From NCBI GenBank assembly GCA_900768135.1, contig CAAGBT010000028.1, positions 1 to 52,399 of the forward strand: a DNA stretch of 52,399 nt, given 5' to 3'. The position numbers and the translations under genes are program-made. Source of the stretch: an uncultured Oscillospiraceae bacterium (GTDB lineage: Bacteria; Bacillota; Clostridia; Oscillospirales; Oscillospiraceae). Positions within the stretch are counted from its first letter, which is position 1. Each line of letters begins with the position of its first letter. Shown here piece after piece: positions 41,636 through 49,873 of the stretch. Below the pieces are notes generated by a model. It was not told the DNA's origin. It made no database searches and worked only from the letters and a program-made list of their open reading frames with translations.

Positions 41636-42658
41636 TCAGCTCTCCTTTTCAGTTGAAAGAATGACGGCGTGGCAAATGCCGGGGATGCTCTCGCCCTGGA
41701 AAGTGGACGTGGGGGAGAGCAGCGCGCCCGTTGGCGCGAAGATGACGCGCCGCCACTTGCCCGCACGCATCCCGCGCAGCAGATATCCGCACAGAACGCT
41801 TGCCGAGCAGCCGCACCCGCTTCCGCCGCAGTGCATATCCTGCTTTTCGCGGTCGTAGAGCAGCAGGCCGCAGTCGGTGTAGCGGTCGCCGAGCGGCAGC
41901 CCCTCGCGCGCAAAGAGATCGGAGACGATCCGGTGTCCCAGCGCGCCGAGATCGCCTGTGATGATGAGATCATAGTCGGAGGGGGAGGTCTGCGTGTCGC
42001 GGAAGAGCGCGGAGAGTGTGTCGTGGGCGGCGGGGGCCATTGCCGCGCCCATGTTGCTCGCGTCGGTCACGCCCGGGTCCACGATCCGCCCGGCGGTGAC
42101 GTGGGTGATATACGGCCCGCCGCCGCTTGCGGCCAGAATGCAGCAGCCGCTGCACGTCGCCGTCCACTGTGCCGTTGGCGTGCGCTGCGAGCCGTAGGGG
42201 ACCGGCATCCGGTACTGCCGCTCCGCCGTGCAGAAATGGGAGGAGGTGAGCGCGGCGGCGCGAGAGGCGAAGCTGCCGTCGATCATCAGCGCGGCCAGAG
42301 AAAGTCCCTCGCCCATGGTGGAGCAGGCGCCGTAAAGCCCGTAGAATGGGATGCGCGTGCCGCGCAGGGCGAACGACGAGCCGGTGCATTGGTTCAAAAG
42401 GTCCCCGGCAAAAATGAGATCAAGGTCGCGCTCGTGCAGCGCCGCCTTTTCCAGCGCCCGCGCAAGCGCGTGCCGCTGCATGACGCTTTCGCCCTTTTCC
42501 CATGTCTTTTCGCCAAAAAAATGATCCTCGCTCAGCTCATCGAAATATTCATGCAGCGGCCCCTCGCGCTCAAAGCGCCCGCCCACAGCGGCGAAAGAGA
42601 CGACCGAAGGACAGGAGGGGAGACGGCGCGTCTGCGCGCCGGTCAGTTTCAGTTCCAT
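41636..42658 (-). CDS. spoVAD: Stage V sporulation protein AD
   Basis: A 340-residue thiolase-fold protein, SpoVAD, which binds dipicolinic acid for uptake into the forespore and release at germination. Family features: FFGEKTWEKGESVMQRHALA, DLIFAGDLLNQCTGSSFALR, GACSTMGEGLSLAALMI and GDLGALGHRIVSDL. The spoVAC gene usually placed directly upstream is missing: upstream lies a divergent promoter and ridA. Two bases separate it from spoVAE. Probably sigma-G controlled, but I could not see a clear promoter. Confidence 0.93.
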   Translation of the reverse strand: MELKLTGAQTRRLPSCPSVVSFAAVGGRFEREGPLHEYFDELSEDHFFGEKTWEKGESVMQRHALARALEKAALHERDLDLIFAGDLLNQCTGSSFALRGTRIPFYGLYGACSTMGEGLSLAALMIDGSFASRAAALTSSHFCTAERQYRMPVPYGSQRTPTAQWTATCSGCCILAASGGGPYITHVTAGRIVDPGVTDASNMGAAMAPAAHDTLSALFRDTQTSPSDYDLIITGDLGALGHRIVSDLFAREGLPLGDRYTDCGLLLYDREKQDMHCGGSGCGCSASVLCGYLLRGMRAGKWRRVIFAPTGALLSPTSTFQGESIPGICHAVILSTEKES

Positions 42659-42738
42659 GGCTGGCTTTCCTTTCCGGCTTGATGTGGATTCAATAAAAGT
42701 GCGGTTAGTTTTGCCAGCTTTTCCGGGAATATGAGTAC

Positions 42739-42767
42739 TTGACGCAATATCCCCAAAATGCTATGAT
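42739..42767 (+). promoter_or_regulatory. Promoter of ridA
   Basis: TTGACG (42739-42744), a 17-base spacer and TATGAT (42762-42767), followed by ribosome site AGAGGAGGAA. Confidence 0.8.
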
Positions 42768-42797
42768 AAACTCACTTAAAAAGAGGAGGAATTTCCT

Positions 42798-43178
42798 GTG
42801 AAACGAGTGATCACCACTGCCGCCGCACCCAGCGCCATCGGCCCCTATTCCCAGGCGATCGAGGCCAACGGCTTTGTGTTTGTCTCCGGGCAGCTCCCGC
42901 TCGATCCGGCAACGGGCGCCTTTGTCGATGGCGGCATCGCCGAGCAGGCGGAGCAGAGCATCAAAAACCTTCTTGCCGTGCTGAAGGCTGCGGGCTGCAC
43001 GGCAGACGATGTGGTAAAGACGACGGTCTTCATGATCGACATCGGCGATTTTGCTCTTGTCAATGAGATCTATGGCAGGTATTTTTCCGGCGAATGCCCC
43101 GCACGCTGCGCCATGCAGGCGGGCGCGCTGCCCAAGGGCGCGCTGATCGAGATCGAAGCGATCGCGGCCAAGCCGTAA
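42798..43178 (+). CDS. ridA: RidA family reactive-enamine/imine deaminase
   Basis: A 126-residue trimeric deaminase that hydrolyses toxic 2-aminoacrylate and related intermediates from pyridoxal enzymes. Seen: AAAPSAIGPYSQAIEANGFVF-type start, FVSGQLPLDPATG, FVDGGIAEQAEQSIKNL, KTTVFM and CPARCAMQAGALPKGALIEIE, with the conserved arginine in PARCAM. GTG start 42798 after AAGAGGAGGAA. Monocistronic with its own promoter and terminator. Confidence 0.95.
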   Translation: MKRVITTAAAPSAIGPYSQAIEANGFVFVSGQLPLDPATGAFVDGGIAEQAEQSIKNLLAVLKAAGCTADDVVKTTVFMIDIGDFALVNEIYGRYFSGECPARCAMQAGALPKGALIEIEAIAAKP

Positions 43179-43179
43179 A

Positions 43180-43227
43180 AAAGAGAAAAAGAAAGGGGGA
43201 AGCGTTCGTTTCTCCCTTTCTTTTTGA
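43180..43227 (+). terminator. Terminator of ridA
   Basis: AAAAAGAAAGGGGGA pairs with TTCTCCCTTTCTTTTT around a short loop. Confidence 0.75.
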
Positions 43228-43298
43228 CACGCCGCGCGGTATAATATCAAAATTACCATGCGGGCGGCGACCGAGCTGCCCTTCCGGGAGGAAACAGG

Positions 43299-43907
43299 AT
43301 GAAAGAAGAAATGCGGACCATCGGTTACCTCTGCCCTGCGTGCCACAGGCGCGTTGTGCAGCAGAGGAGCGTTTTTGCGCTCAGCGCATCGGGCGCGGCG
43401 GTAAATTGCACGTGCGGCGCATCGAGCCTGACGATCGATGCGGAGGAGAACGGCTTTCGCCTGAGCGTGCCGTGCGGCGTGTGCGGCGGCGAGCATACGG
43501 CGGAGTGCGGCGCAGAGCGGCTGCTGCGCGGGCGAGGTATCGGGCTGGCCTGCCCGGAAACAAAGCAGCTATGCTGCTTTGTCGGAGAAGACTATGCCGT
43601 GGAGCATGAGATGGAGCAGCTGTCGCTGGCCGCCGCCAAGGAGCGCGAGCAGGGGGACGATCCCGCCGCCTTTGCCGACGGCGTAATCATGTACGAAGTG
43701 CTTTCGGAACTCAAGGAGATCGCCGCGCGCCCGGGAGGCATCCGCTGCGGCTGCGGCAGCAGCGAGTACGGCATGGAGATTCGCAGCACTTACGTTGATC
43801 TCATATGCAGAAAATGCGGCGCGCGGCTGCGCATTCCCGCGGCAACGGACGAAGATCTTGACCGGCTGTGCTGCCGCATGAAGCTGCGGATCGGGAGCGA
43901 AGGGTAA
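43299..43907 (+). CDS. Unrecognised cysteine-rich zinc-ribbon protein, 202 residues
   Basis: Not recognised as a known family. At least four pairs are visible: CPAC (12-15), CTCG (near 38), CGVC (near 60), then, after a helical middle, CGCG (near 153) and CRKC (near 172). Looks like two sets of zinc ribbons around a helical centre (EMEQLSLAAAKERE). Start with GGGAGGAAACAGG. Similar proteins of this size exist in spore-forming Clostridia without a known job. It is followed at 11 bases by the CDF transporter. Confidence 0.75.
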   Translation: MKEEMRTIGYLCPACHRRVVQQRSVFALSASGAAVNCTCGASSLTIDAEENGFRLSVPCGVCGGEHTAECGAERLLRGRGIGLACPETKQLCCFVGEDYAVEHEMEQLSLAAAKEREQGDDPAAFADGVIMYEVLSELKEIAARPGGIRCGCGSSEYGMEIRSTYVDLICRKCGARLRIPAATDEDLDRLCCRMKLRIGSEG

Positions 43908-43917
43908 GGGAACCGGT

Positions 43918-45087
43918 ATGATCAACTTTCTTGCCAGGCGGTTCATTAAGAATTATCGGGACGTTCAGTCGCCGAAGGTGCGCACGGCCTACGGCGTGCT
44001 TTGCGGCGCGGTGGGCATTGGCATCAACCTGCTGCTGTTCACGCTCAAGCTGATCGCCGGCGCGGCGGCGGGTTCCGTCGCCGTCACAGCAGATGCATTC
44101 AATAACCTCTCCGATGCGGGCGCGTCCATCGTCACGCTGCTGGGCTTTCGCCTTGCCGGACAGAAACCGGATCCGGAGCATCCCTTCGGACACGGAAGGA
44201 TCGAATACGTTTCCGGGTTGATCGTCTCGCTCATCATCCTGCTGATGGGGCTGGAGCTGCTGCGCGATGCGGCGGCGGCGATCCTGCACCCGGGCGCGGT
44301 GGAGTGCAGCGTGCTGACGGTGTCGGCTCTGCTGGCGTCCATTTGCGGAAAATTTTATATGTACTGCTACAACCGGAGCATAGGGAAGAAGATCGGCGCG
44401 GCGGCAATGCAGGCAACGGCGGCGGACAGCCTGTCCGACTGCGCGGCGACTGCCGCTGTGCTGCTGGCCACGCTGGCGGGCCACTTCTTCCAATGGCAGA
44501 TCGACGGCTGGTGCGGGCTTGCCGTGTCGCTGCTCATTCTTTATGCGGGCTATCAGGCGGCGCGCGACACGCTTTCGCCGCTGCTGGGACAGCCGCCGAC
44601 GCCCGAGTTCGTGCAGAAGATCCGCGACATTGTGCTGGCAAACGGCGCGGTATGCGGCATTCACGACCTTGTGGTGCATGACTACGGCCCGGGGCGCGTG
44701 ATGATATCGCTGCACGCGGAGGTTCCGGCGCATGGCGATATTCTGGCCCTGCACGATGAGATAGACAACGTGGAAAAGGAGCTGCATGATAAGCTCGGAT
44801 GCGAGGCGGTCATCCATATGGATCCCATCGTGACGAACGATGAGACCGTGAATGAGGCGCGGCATAAGATCGCTGCGCTGGTGCGCGGCATCGATGAAGG
44901 CATTTCCATCCATGATTTCCGCATGGTAACGGGGCCGACGCATACGAACGTGATCTTTGACGCGGTGGTGCCGTATGGCTGCCGCCTGAGCGACCGGGAA
45001 GCAGCGGAGGAGATCAGAAAAGCGGTTCGCAGGCTGGATGAGAATTATTATGCCATTGTGCAGATCGACAAAAGCTACGTGAGGTAA
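43918..45087 (+). CDS. Cation diffusion facilitator family transporter
   Basis: A 389-residue metal efflux protein with six membrane spans. Metal site residues: DAFNNLSDAG in span 2 and DSLSDC in span 5; HPFGHGRIEYV loop. The long C-terminal part after residue 210 has the cytosolic metallochaperone-like domain (GIHDLVVHDYGPGRVMISLH) plus a second similar region (ISIHDFRMVTGPTHTNVIF). Ions may be zinc, manganese or iron. In an operon with the zinc-ribbon gene upstream and the sirtuin downstream. Confidence 0.9.
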   Translation: MINFLARRFIKNYRDVQSPKVRTAYGVLCGAVGIGINLLLFTLKLIAGAAAGSVAVTADAFNNLSDAGASIVTLLGFRLAGQKPDPEHPFGHGRIEYVSGLIVSLIILLMGLELLRDAAAAILHPGAVECSVLTVSALLASICGKFYMYCYNRSIGKKIGAAAMQATAADSLSDCAATAAVLLATLAGHFFQWQIDGWCGLAVSLLILYAGYQAARDTLSPLLGQPPTPEFVQKIRDIVLANGAVCGIHDLVVHDYGPGRVMISLHAEVPAHGDILALHDEIDNVEKELHDKLGCEAVIHMDPIVTNDETVNEARHKIAALVRGIDEGISIHDFRMVTGPTHTNVIFDAVVPYGCRLSDREAAEEIRKAVRRLDENYYAIVQIDKSYVR

Positions 45088-45110
45088 GCGCGGCGCGCGG
45101 AGGATGTATC

Positions 45111-45827
45111 ATGACGGAAAAAATCCAAAAGCTGAAGGAACTGATCGACGGGACGGACAATATCGTTTTCTTCGGCGGCGCGGGCGTCTCCACCGAGAGC
45201 GGCATCCCGGATTTCCGCAGCGTGGACGGGTTGTACAGCCAGCAGTGGGACGATCCGCCGGAAACGATCCTGAGCCACACCTATTATGAGCGGTATCCGG
45301 AAAAGTTCTTTGCCTTCTACCGCGCAAAGCTTCTGTGCGAATGGGCAAAGCCGAATGCCGCGCACCGAAAGCTTGCCGAATGGGAGCGCGAGGGCAAGCT
45401 GCGCGCCGTGATCACGCAGAATATCGACGGGCTGCATCAGGAGGCGGGCAGCAGGAATGTTCTGGAGCTGCACGGCAGTACGCTGCGCAATTATTGCGAG
45501 AAGTGCGGAAAGCTTTACGGCGTGGAGTATATCAGAAGCAGCGACGGCGTGCCGCGCTGTTCCTGCGGCGGGCGCATCAAGCCGGACGTGGTGCTTTACG
45601 AGGAGGCGCTGGATGAGCGGACGCTTTATCGTGCGGTGGAATATATCCGCGCGGCGGACGTGCTGATCATTGCCGGAACGTCTCTTTCCGTCTATCCTGC
45701 GGCGGGACTGGTACGGTACTATCGCGGAAACAAGCTGGTCGTTATCAACAAAACACCGCTCGAAAACGGAGTGAGAGCTGATCTTGCGATCACCGGCGCG
45801 GTGGGAGAGACGCTTGCACAGCTGTAG
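45111..45827 (+). CDS. cobB: NAD-dependent protein deacylase, sirtuin family
   Basis: A 238-residue sirtuin. NAD motif GAGVSTESGIPDFRS, catalytic TQNIDGLHQEAG with LELHGS histidine, zinc site CEKC and CSCGG, and GTSLSVYPAAGLV near the C-terminus. Removes acetyl or other acyl groups from lysines. ATG 45111 with GGAGG. No acyl-specificity residues can be read with certainty. Confidence 0.95.
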   Translation: MTEKIQKLKELIDGTDNIVFFGGAGVSTESGIPDFRSVDGLYSQQWDDPPETILSHTYYERYPEKFFAFYRAKLLCEWAKPNAAHRKLAEWEREGKLRAVITQNIDGLHQEAGSRNVLELHGSTLRNYCEKCGKLYGVEYIRSSDGVPRCSCGGRIKPDVVLYEEALDERTLYRAVEYIRAADVLIIAGTSLSVYPAAGLVRYYRGNKLVVINKTPLENGVRADLAITGAVGETLAQL

Positions 45828-45933
45828 GAACGGGAGAATACGACGGAATAGTTTGAGAAATTGCCCGTTTTTTCGGACTTCCGCTATACGCCGGACATAA
45901 TGAAAAAAGTTTGGATTGAAATGGAAAAAAAGG

Positions 45934-45963
45934 TTGACATCTGGCTGCAAATGGGCTTATAAT
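45934..45963 (+). promoter_or_regulatory. Promoter of the tRNA-Leu pair
   Basis: TTGACA (45934-45939), an 18-base spacer and TATAAT (45958-45963), 33 bases before the first tRNA. Confidence 0.85.
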
Positions 45964-45995
45964 AGCAAAGCGGTCGCTTGAAAGACTGATGAAAT

Positions 45996-46082
45996 GCGGG
46001 TGTGCTGGAATTGGCAGACAGGCTAGCTTGAGGTGCTAGTGTTCGATTGGACGTGCGGGTTCAAGTCCCGCCATCCGCACCA
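45996..46082 (+). tRNA. tRNA-Leu (anticodon GAG)
   Basis: Acceptor GCGGGTG pairs with CATCCGC (one G-T pair); D arm with TTGGCAGAC; anticodon stem CTAGC/GCTAG with loop TTGAGGT; long variable arm; T arm GCGGGTTCAAGTCCCGC; encoded CCA. Confidence 0.96.
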
Positions 46083-46105
46083 TCTTTTTTCAACAACTGC
46101 AAAAC

Positions 46106-46193
46106 GCGCGAGTGGTGGAATTGGCAGACTCGCTAGATTCAGGTTCTAGTGCTCATTACGGGCGTGCGGGTTCAAGTCCCGCCTCGCGCACCA
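46106..46193 (+). tRNA. tRNA-Leu (anticodon CAG)
   Basis: Acceptor GCGCGAG/CTCGCGC; anticodon stem CTAGA/TCTAG with loop TTCAGGT; long variable arm; T arm as in the first tRNA-Leu; encoded CCA. Confidence 0.96.
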
Positions 46194-46202
46194 CAAAATT
46201 GT

Positions 46203-46244
46203 CGGATATGGCTAAAAGAACGCCGTATCCGGCTTTTTATTTTA
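46203..46244 (+). terminator. Terminator of the tRNA-Leu operon
   Basis: CGGATATGGC and GCCGTATCCG pair, followed by GGCTTTTTATTTT. Confidence 0.85.
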
Positions 46245-46281
46245 GCTAAGCCGCACAAGCTATTGCGGATATAATCGTTCT

Positions 46282-46314
46282 GTTCTAAAGCTGTTCTAAG
46301 GACGTTCTAATTGG
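46282..46314. repeat. Three tandem 11-base repeats (GTTCTAA) near the integrase end
   Basis: GTTCTAA recurs at 46282, 46293 and 46304 with exactly 11 bases between starts; the four spacer bases differ. They lie between the tRNA-Leu 3-prime end and the integrase gene, where arm-type integrase binding sites are commonly found. No function shown. Confidence 0.6.
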
Positions 46315-46345
46315 ATACTCTTTTCCGTCCCATGCGGCGCGTGTT

Positions 46346-47485
46346 TCACGCGCCGCATTTTCTCAATATTGAACCAGCCTTTTCCGCCATCTCGACCTTC
46401 GACTTGTACTGAAGGTGCGAATAGATATTGGCTGTTGTTGCAATATCGCTGTGGCCGAGCCACTCCTGAATGTCCTTGAGTGAAAAGCCTAATTCTAACA
46501 GCAAAGATGCCGCGCTGTGCCGCAGGTCATGGAACCGGATCTTCGGCAATCCGTTTTCCCGGAGCAGCTTGTCAAACCGTCAGCTCACATATTCCGGCTT
46601 GAGCGGTGAACCGTCCGGCCAGCAGCAAACATACCCGCCCTCCTCGCAGGACATACCAATCAGCTTTTGGGCATCTTCCTGCTGGGCTTTCAATGTCCGA
46701 AGATACTGCACCATTTCCGCGGTCAGCGGCAACGTGCGGTAGCTGGAGGCCGTTTTTGTCTTGTCTACACACTCAAGCTTTGTTCCGACCATGACTGCGG
46801 CGCGGCGCACTGTGAGCGTCTTCTGATAAAAATCGACCGCGCTCCATTTCAGGCCGCATACCTCGCTCCGCCGAAAGCCGTACAAGGCTGTCAGCCGTAT
46901 AACCGTCTCCAGGGTATCGCCTTGAACGACCCGCAATAATTCGTTGAGCTGCTCGACGTTGTAGTAGCTGGCAATATAGCGAGTTTTCTTTGGCAGCATA
47001 ACATTGTCCGAGGGATTGTAGGCGATGAGCTGCAAAGCACAGGCGTACTTGAGCGCCTTATGGATATTTGAGTGGTGCTTGAGTACTGTGTTGGCCGAAA
47101 GTCCTTTTTCTAACAGCATATTGTAATAGCACTGAATATGGCGCGGCTCGACCTTATCAAGCGAAAGTCGAAGCGGCTTGAAGTATGGCGTTATGTGATG
47201 GTTGACGACCAGACAGTAATATTTATAGGTATTTTCCCTTACCGCTGGCTTCATCGCGGCCAACCATTCCTGCAAATAGTCGGTGAACATGATTTTTTCG
47301 GTAAACAGGGTGTGCTGCTTCTCGCTGTCAGAAATCGCTTTTCGCAGGAACTCTTCTGCGCGACGCTTGTTGTTTTTTATCGGCAGCCCACTTGCGATCC
47401 ATTTTTGATGGACCCGTCTTTCTTTGTCTGCGATATTGAGAACGGCATAATAATACCCTTTTTTGATTTGGAGGCTTCCTGTCAT
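46346..47485 (-). pseudogene. Tyrosine recombinase interrupted by an in-frame TGA
   Basis: An integrase of about 380 codons. N-terminal arm-binding region, SAM-like core-binding domain (about 75-160), then the catalytic domain with Arg in YGFRRSEVCGLKW. After the codons for PEYVS an in-frame TGA stands at 46580-46582. The same frame continues with RFDKLLRENG, then HDLRHS and LGHSDIATTANIYSHL holding the last catalytic residues. Relatives usually have an Arg here (SRRF), so a CGA-to-TGA change explains it. As it stands the active enzyme cannot be made without readthrough. Confidence 0.85.
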
Positions 47486-47568
47486 TATACGCTCCTTTCC
47501 GTGACAGAAACCACCTGCTGTTACAGTTCCAATTGTATCACAGCAGGCGGGTTTTTGCTACTGCGTGT

Positions 47569-47766
47569 TTATTCGGCGTGAGTATTCAGAAAGCGAAGGA
47601 CTTCCGCTTTCGGTATTCTAATCTGTCGGCCGACGCGGATGCTGCGGAGCCTGCCGCTGCGCACCAGCGCATAGGCTGTGTTGCGTCCAATGCCGAGGAC
47701 CGGCATCAATTCCTCCACGCGCAGCGTCACGGGGAGGTCATCAAGGGAGCGGTACTTATTCTCCAT
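47569..47766 (-). CDS. xis: Excisionase/AlpA-like helix-turn-helix protein
   Basis: A 65-residue winged HTH_17-type protein: TLRVEELMPVLGIGRNTAYALVRSGRLRSIRVGRQIRIPKAEVLRFL. Known to bend DNA for excision in Tn916-type elements. Start ATG 47766 overlaps the end of the upstream recombinase gene by 11 bases, indicating one transcript. Its integrase partner downstream is broken. Could also be a small regulator. Confidence 0.8.
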   Translation of the reverse strand: MENKYRSLDDLPVTLRVEELMPVLGIGRNTAYALVRSGRLRSIRVGRQIRIPKAEVLRFLNTHAE

Positions 47767-48676
47767 CGCGACCCCGCTTTCTGACCGACGCAAGGTAAAT
47801 GTTCGTTACATCGGCGCGCTCGTGGCCGAGCAGTCGCGAGACCGCATAGTGCGCGTCAATGGCGCTCATACCGCCCTCCGTCAGCCTTGTGTGCTTCTCC
47901 GCGGCATAGGTGTGCCGAAGCCCGTGGAAGGTCAGACGGCGGTCCGAGCCCTCGTCGCTGATCTCGTTGCGATGACGATAGATAAACAGCTCCAAGGCGT
48001 TGATGGCACGGTCGGTAGGCATATCGTCTGGCACCAGCAGCTTGTGACCACGCTCGGTCTGTGCCAACACTCTCTTCAACATCATTAGGATACGCTCGTC
48101 CTCGATGGGGACGGTGCGCACCTTGCCGCCCTTGCCCTTCACGGTGAGGGCGTTTTCGCGCAGCGCCTGCTCCGCCGCTGCGGTGTCCATACGGAAGCAC
48201 TCGTGGATACGAAATCCTGCATAGCGCCCAAGGTAGAGGGCAAGAATGAAGTCATCACGTTTTTCGGCCATCGCCTTGCCGAGCAGACGGTTGAACTCCG
48301 GTCCGCTCCACGTCCGGTCAAGCTGCCCGAACCGGCGGCGTTCCAGCTCGACACCTAACTCGCTGTTCGTTGGCAGCGTGTATTTGGGGCGGGACATTTT
48401 ATCGTGGAAGAAGCGAATGGCGGCAAGGTCGGTTTTTACAGTGCCGGCAGACTTGCCGGTATCCTGTAAATACAGCACATAGCTCACCAAATGCTTGCCG
48501 CTGATGTTCTCCAGCTTTTGCAGACGGTACTCTGCGGCGAGATAAGCGCAGAACCGTTTGCACGCTTCGTAGTAGCGCTCCTTGGTACGAAAGCTGCCTT
48601 GTCGATTGTGCCGTGCCAGCTTGTCCAACTGGGCGACAAGGGAGAGGAATATCCCTTTGCTTTGAATAGTAGCCAT
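47756..48676 (-). CDS. Tyrosine recombinase (XerC/D-like integrase), apparently intact
   Basis: A 306-residue recombinase. SAM-like N-terminal domain (residues about 15-110, RTKERYYEACKRFCAYLAAE). Catalytic set: Arg in YAGFRIHECFRM, Lys region KGKGGKVRTVPI, HGLRHTYA, LGHERADVTNIYL with the tyrosine. Length is near complete. Start ATG with AAGGAGAT upstream. It differs from the broken integrase at 46,346, so the locus carries two recombinase types. Could be active on unknown sites. Confidence 0.9.
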   Translation of the reverse strand: MATIQSKGIFLSLVAQLDKLARHNRQGSFRTKERYYEACKRFCAYLAAEYRLQKLENISGKHLVSYVLYLQDTGKSAGTVKTDLAAIRFFHDKMSRPKYTLPTNSELGVELERRRFGQLDRTWSGPEFNRLLGKAMAEKRDDFILALYLGRYAGFRIHECFRMDTAAAEQALRENALTVKGKGGKVRTVPIEDERILMMLKRVLAQTERGHKLLVPDDMPTDRAINALELFIYRHRNEISDEGSDRRLTFHGLRHTYAAEKHTRLTEGGMSAIDAHYAVSRLLGHERADVTNIYLASVRKRGRDGE

Positions 48677-49181
48677 ATATGTAGATCTCCTTAGAAGTCG
48701 TTATCGTGTTCAGATGGGCGCACTTCACCCGTTGGCAAATGGTTCCGTTTCCGCTTCCTTTCCGCGGAGCGGAGGCCCTTGAACGGTGAAAAGGCCTTGC
48801 GGCGTCTACCGTTTTGCGGTGCGGCCAAGAACCTGCCTCTTTTACTTTTGCCTCGGTCAGTACGATACCGCATGGGGCGTGCGCCCTGCCATCTGCGATG
48901 GCGGCGGTGAACACCGGGCCGCTGAACTCGGCTGCAGCTGCTGACAAATCGGAAGCAGCTGCCGGTGTTCTTTGATCCGCACCGGCTGCGGATCGGGGAT
49001 ATGCTGGTCCTGCGGGGCCTGGCCCACGTCCTCGCGGGTCCCACAGGCTGGAAGTATGCCGGACTTCCTTGACGGTTTTCCTGCCGTACCGTCCGGACGG
49101 CTTGCGCTATGATCGATAAGACTTCAAACATCGATTTGTTCCTGCTGGACCATGGCTGGCATTCCATGGCGGTCTCTATAT

Positions 49182-49239
49182 AAAAAGACACGGAAAGAGG
49201 CGGTATCTCCAATGGATACCTCCATGCTTTTCGTGTCTT
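49182..49239. repeat. Long imperfect hairpin in decayed region
   Basis: AAAAAGACACG pairs with CGTGTCTT at the other end. An inner GGTATC/GATACC stem lies around TCCAATG. Could be a terminator or a small mobile hairpin element. Confidence 0.5.
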
Positions 49240-49446
49240 GACTATTCAGAATTGTTTCACTTCTGCTGTGCTGTTCGCAGCACAGCTCTTTCTTTATTCC
49301 GGTTCTTTTGAGTCTGGCAGAGGGCGCAATGGCCCCCTTTCTGTCGCCGTTCCTCCCTAACTTACTTCGCCCTTGAATACGATATCACTATATCAGACTT
49401 GCCCGGGGCTGTATAGTTGGAGTTTTTCCATAGTCTGCAGATACAA

Positions 49447-49484
49447 AAAGAGACGAGACGGCATGAAGTGCCTTTCGTCTCTTT
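49447..49484. repeat. Second hairpin in decayed region
   Basis: AAAGAGACGA pairs with TCGTCTCTTT. An inner GGCA/TGCC stem surrounds TGAAG. Similar in plan to the hairpin at 49182. Confidence 0.5.
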
Positions 49485-49811
49485 CCGATATGCCGAGCAG
49501 CTGCAAACCCATTCGGCAAAAATCCATACAAACACAAAGCAGATCTGCTCCTCAAAAGGGCATAACAATCCCCTATAGTAGTAACTACATAACGTACAAA
49601 CCTAACTACGTGCATAGGCGGATCTCTCCGCACATAGGCCGGACGGTCTACGCCTCCGAGGAGGAAATCGTGCAAAACTCAATAACAATTCTTATATACC
49701 ACAATTTTTCCTTACTCTATTGGCTGTTGGAAGGTCGAACAGCATAGAAGCGCCCGGTGAGCAAGCGAGCTGTTTTGCATCGGATGCCGCCGAATATCGG
49801 TCAGCATCCAC

Positions 49812-49840
49812 TTGACTTGCCCGATCCGTCGCCGTATAAT
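49812..49840 (+). promoter_or_regulatory. Promoter of the MetE-like operon
   Basis: TTGACT (49812-49817), a 17-base spacer and TATAAT (49835-49840), followed by ribosome site AAGGAGC. No S-box-like leader is visible: the leader is only about 30 bases. Confidence 0.85.
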
Positions 49841-49873
49841 CAGGGCAAATTTCAACTGCAAAGGAGCAAGAGC

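Larger units (their letters stand above)
48677..49811. other. Long stretch without a supported gene; decayed island remnants
   Basis: No reading frame here has a ribosome site plus gene-like codon use. Short frames (for example at 48.9 and 49.1 kb on the - strand) look like mixed fragments of a gene broken by shifts. Two long hairpins stand at 49182-49239 and 49447-49484. The rest is AT-richer than the neighbouring genes. Probably decayed DNA left by the element integrated at tRNA-Leu. Confidence 0.5.

Noticed and set aside
46580..46582. The in-frame TGA as a selenocysteine codon
   Set aside because: No selenocysteine hairpin follows it, the position in this family is normally arginine, and integrases are not selenoproteins.
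49841..49873. S-adenosylmethionine riboswitch before the MetE-like gene
   Set aside because: The leader after the promoter is only about 30 bases, too short for any known S-box or T-box.
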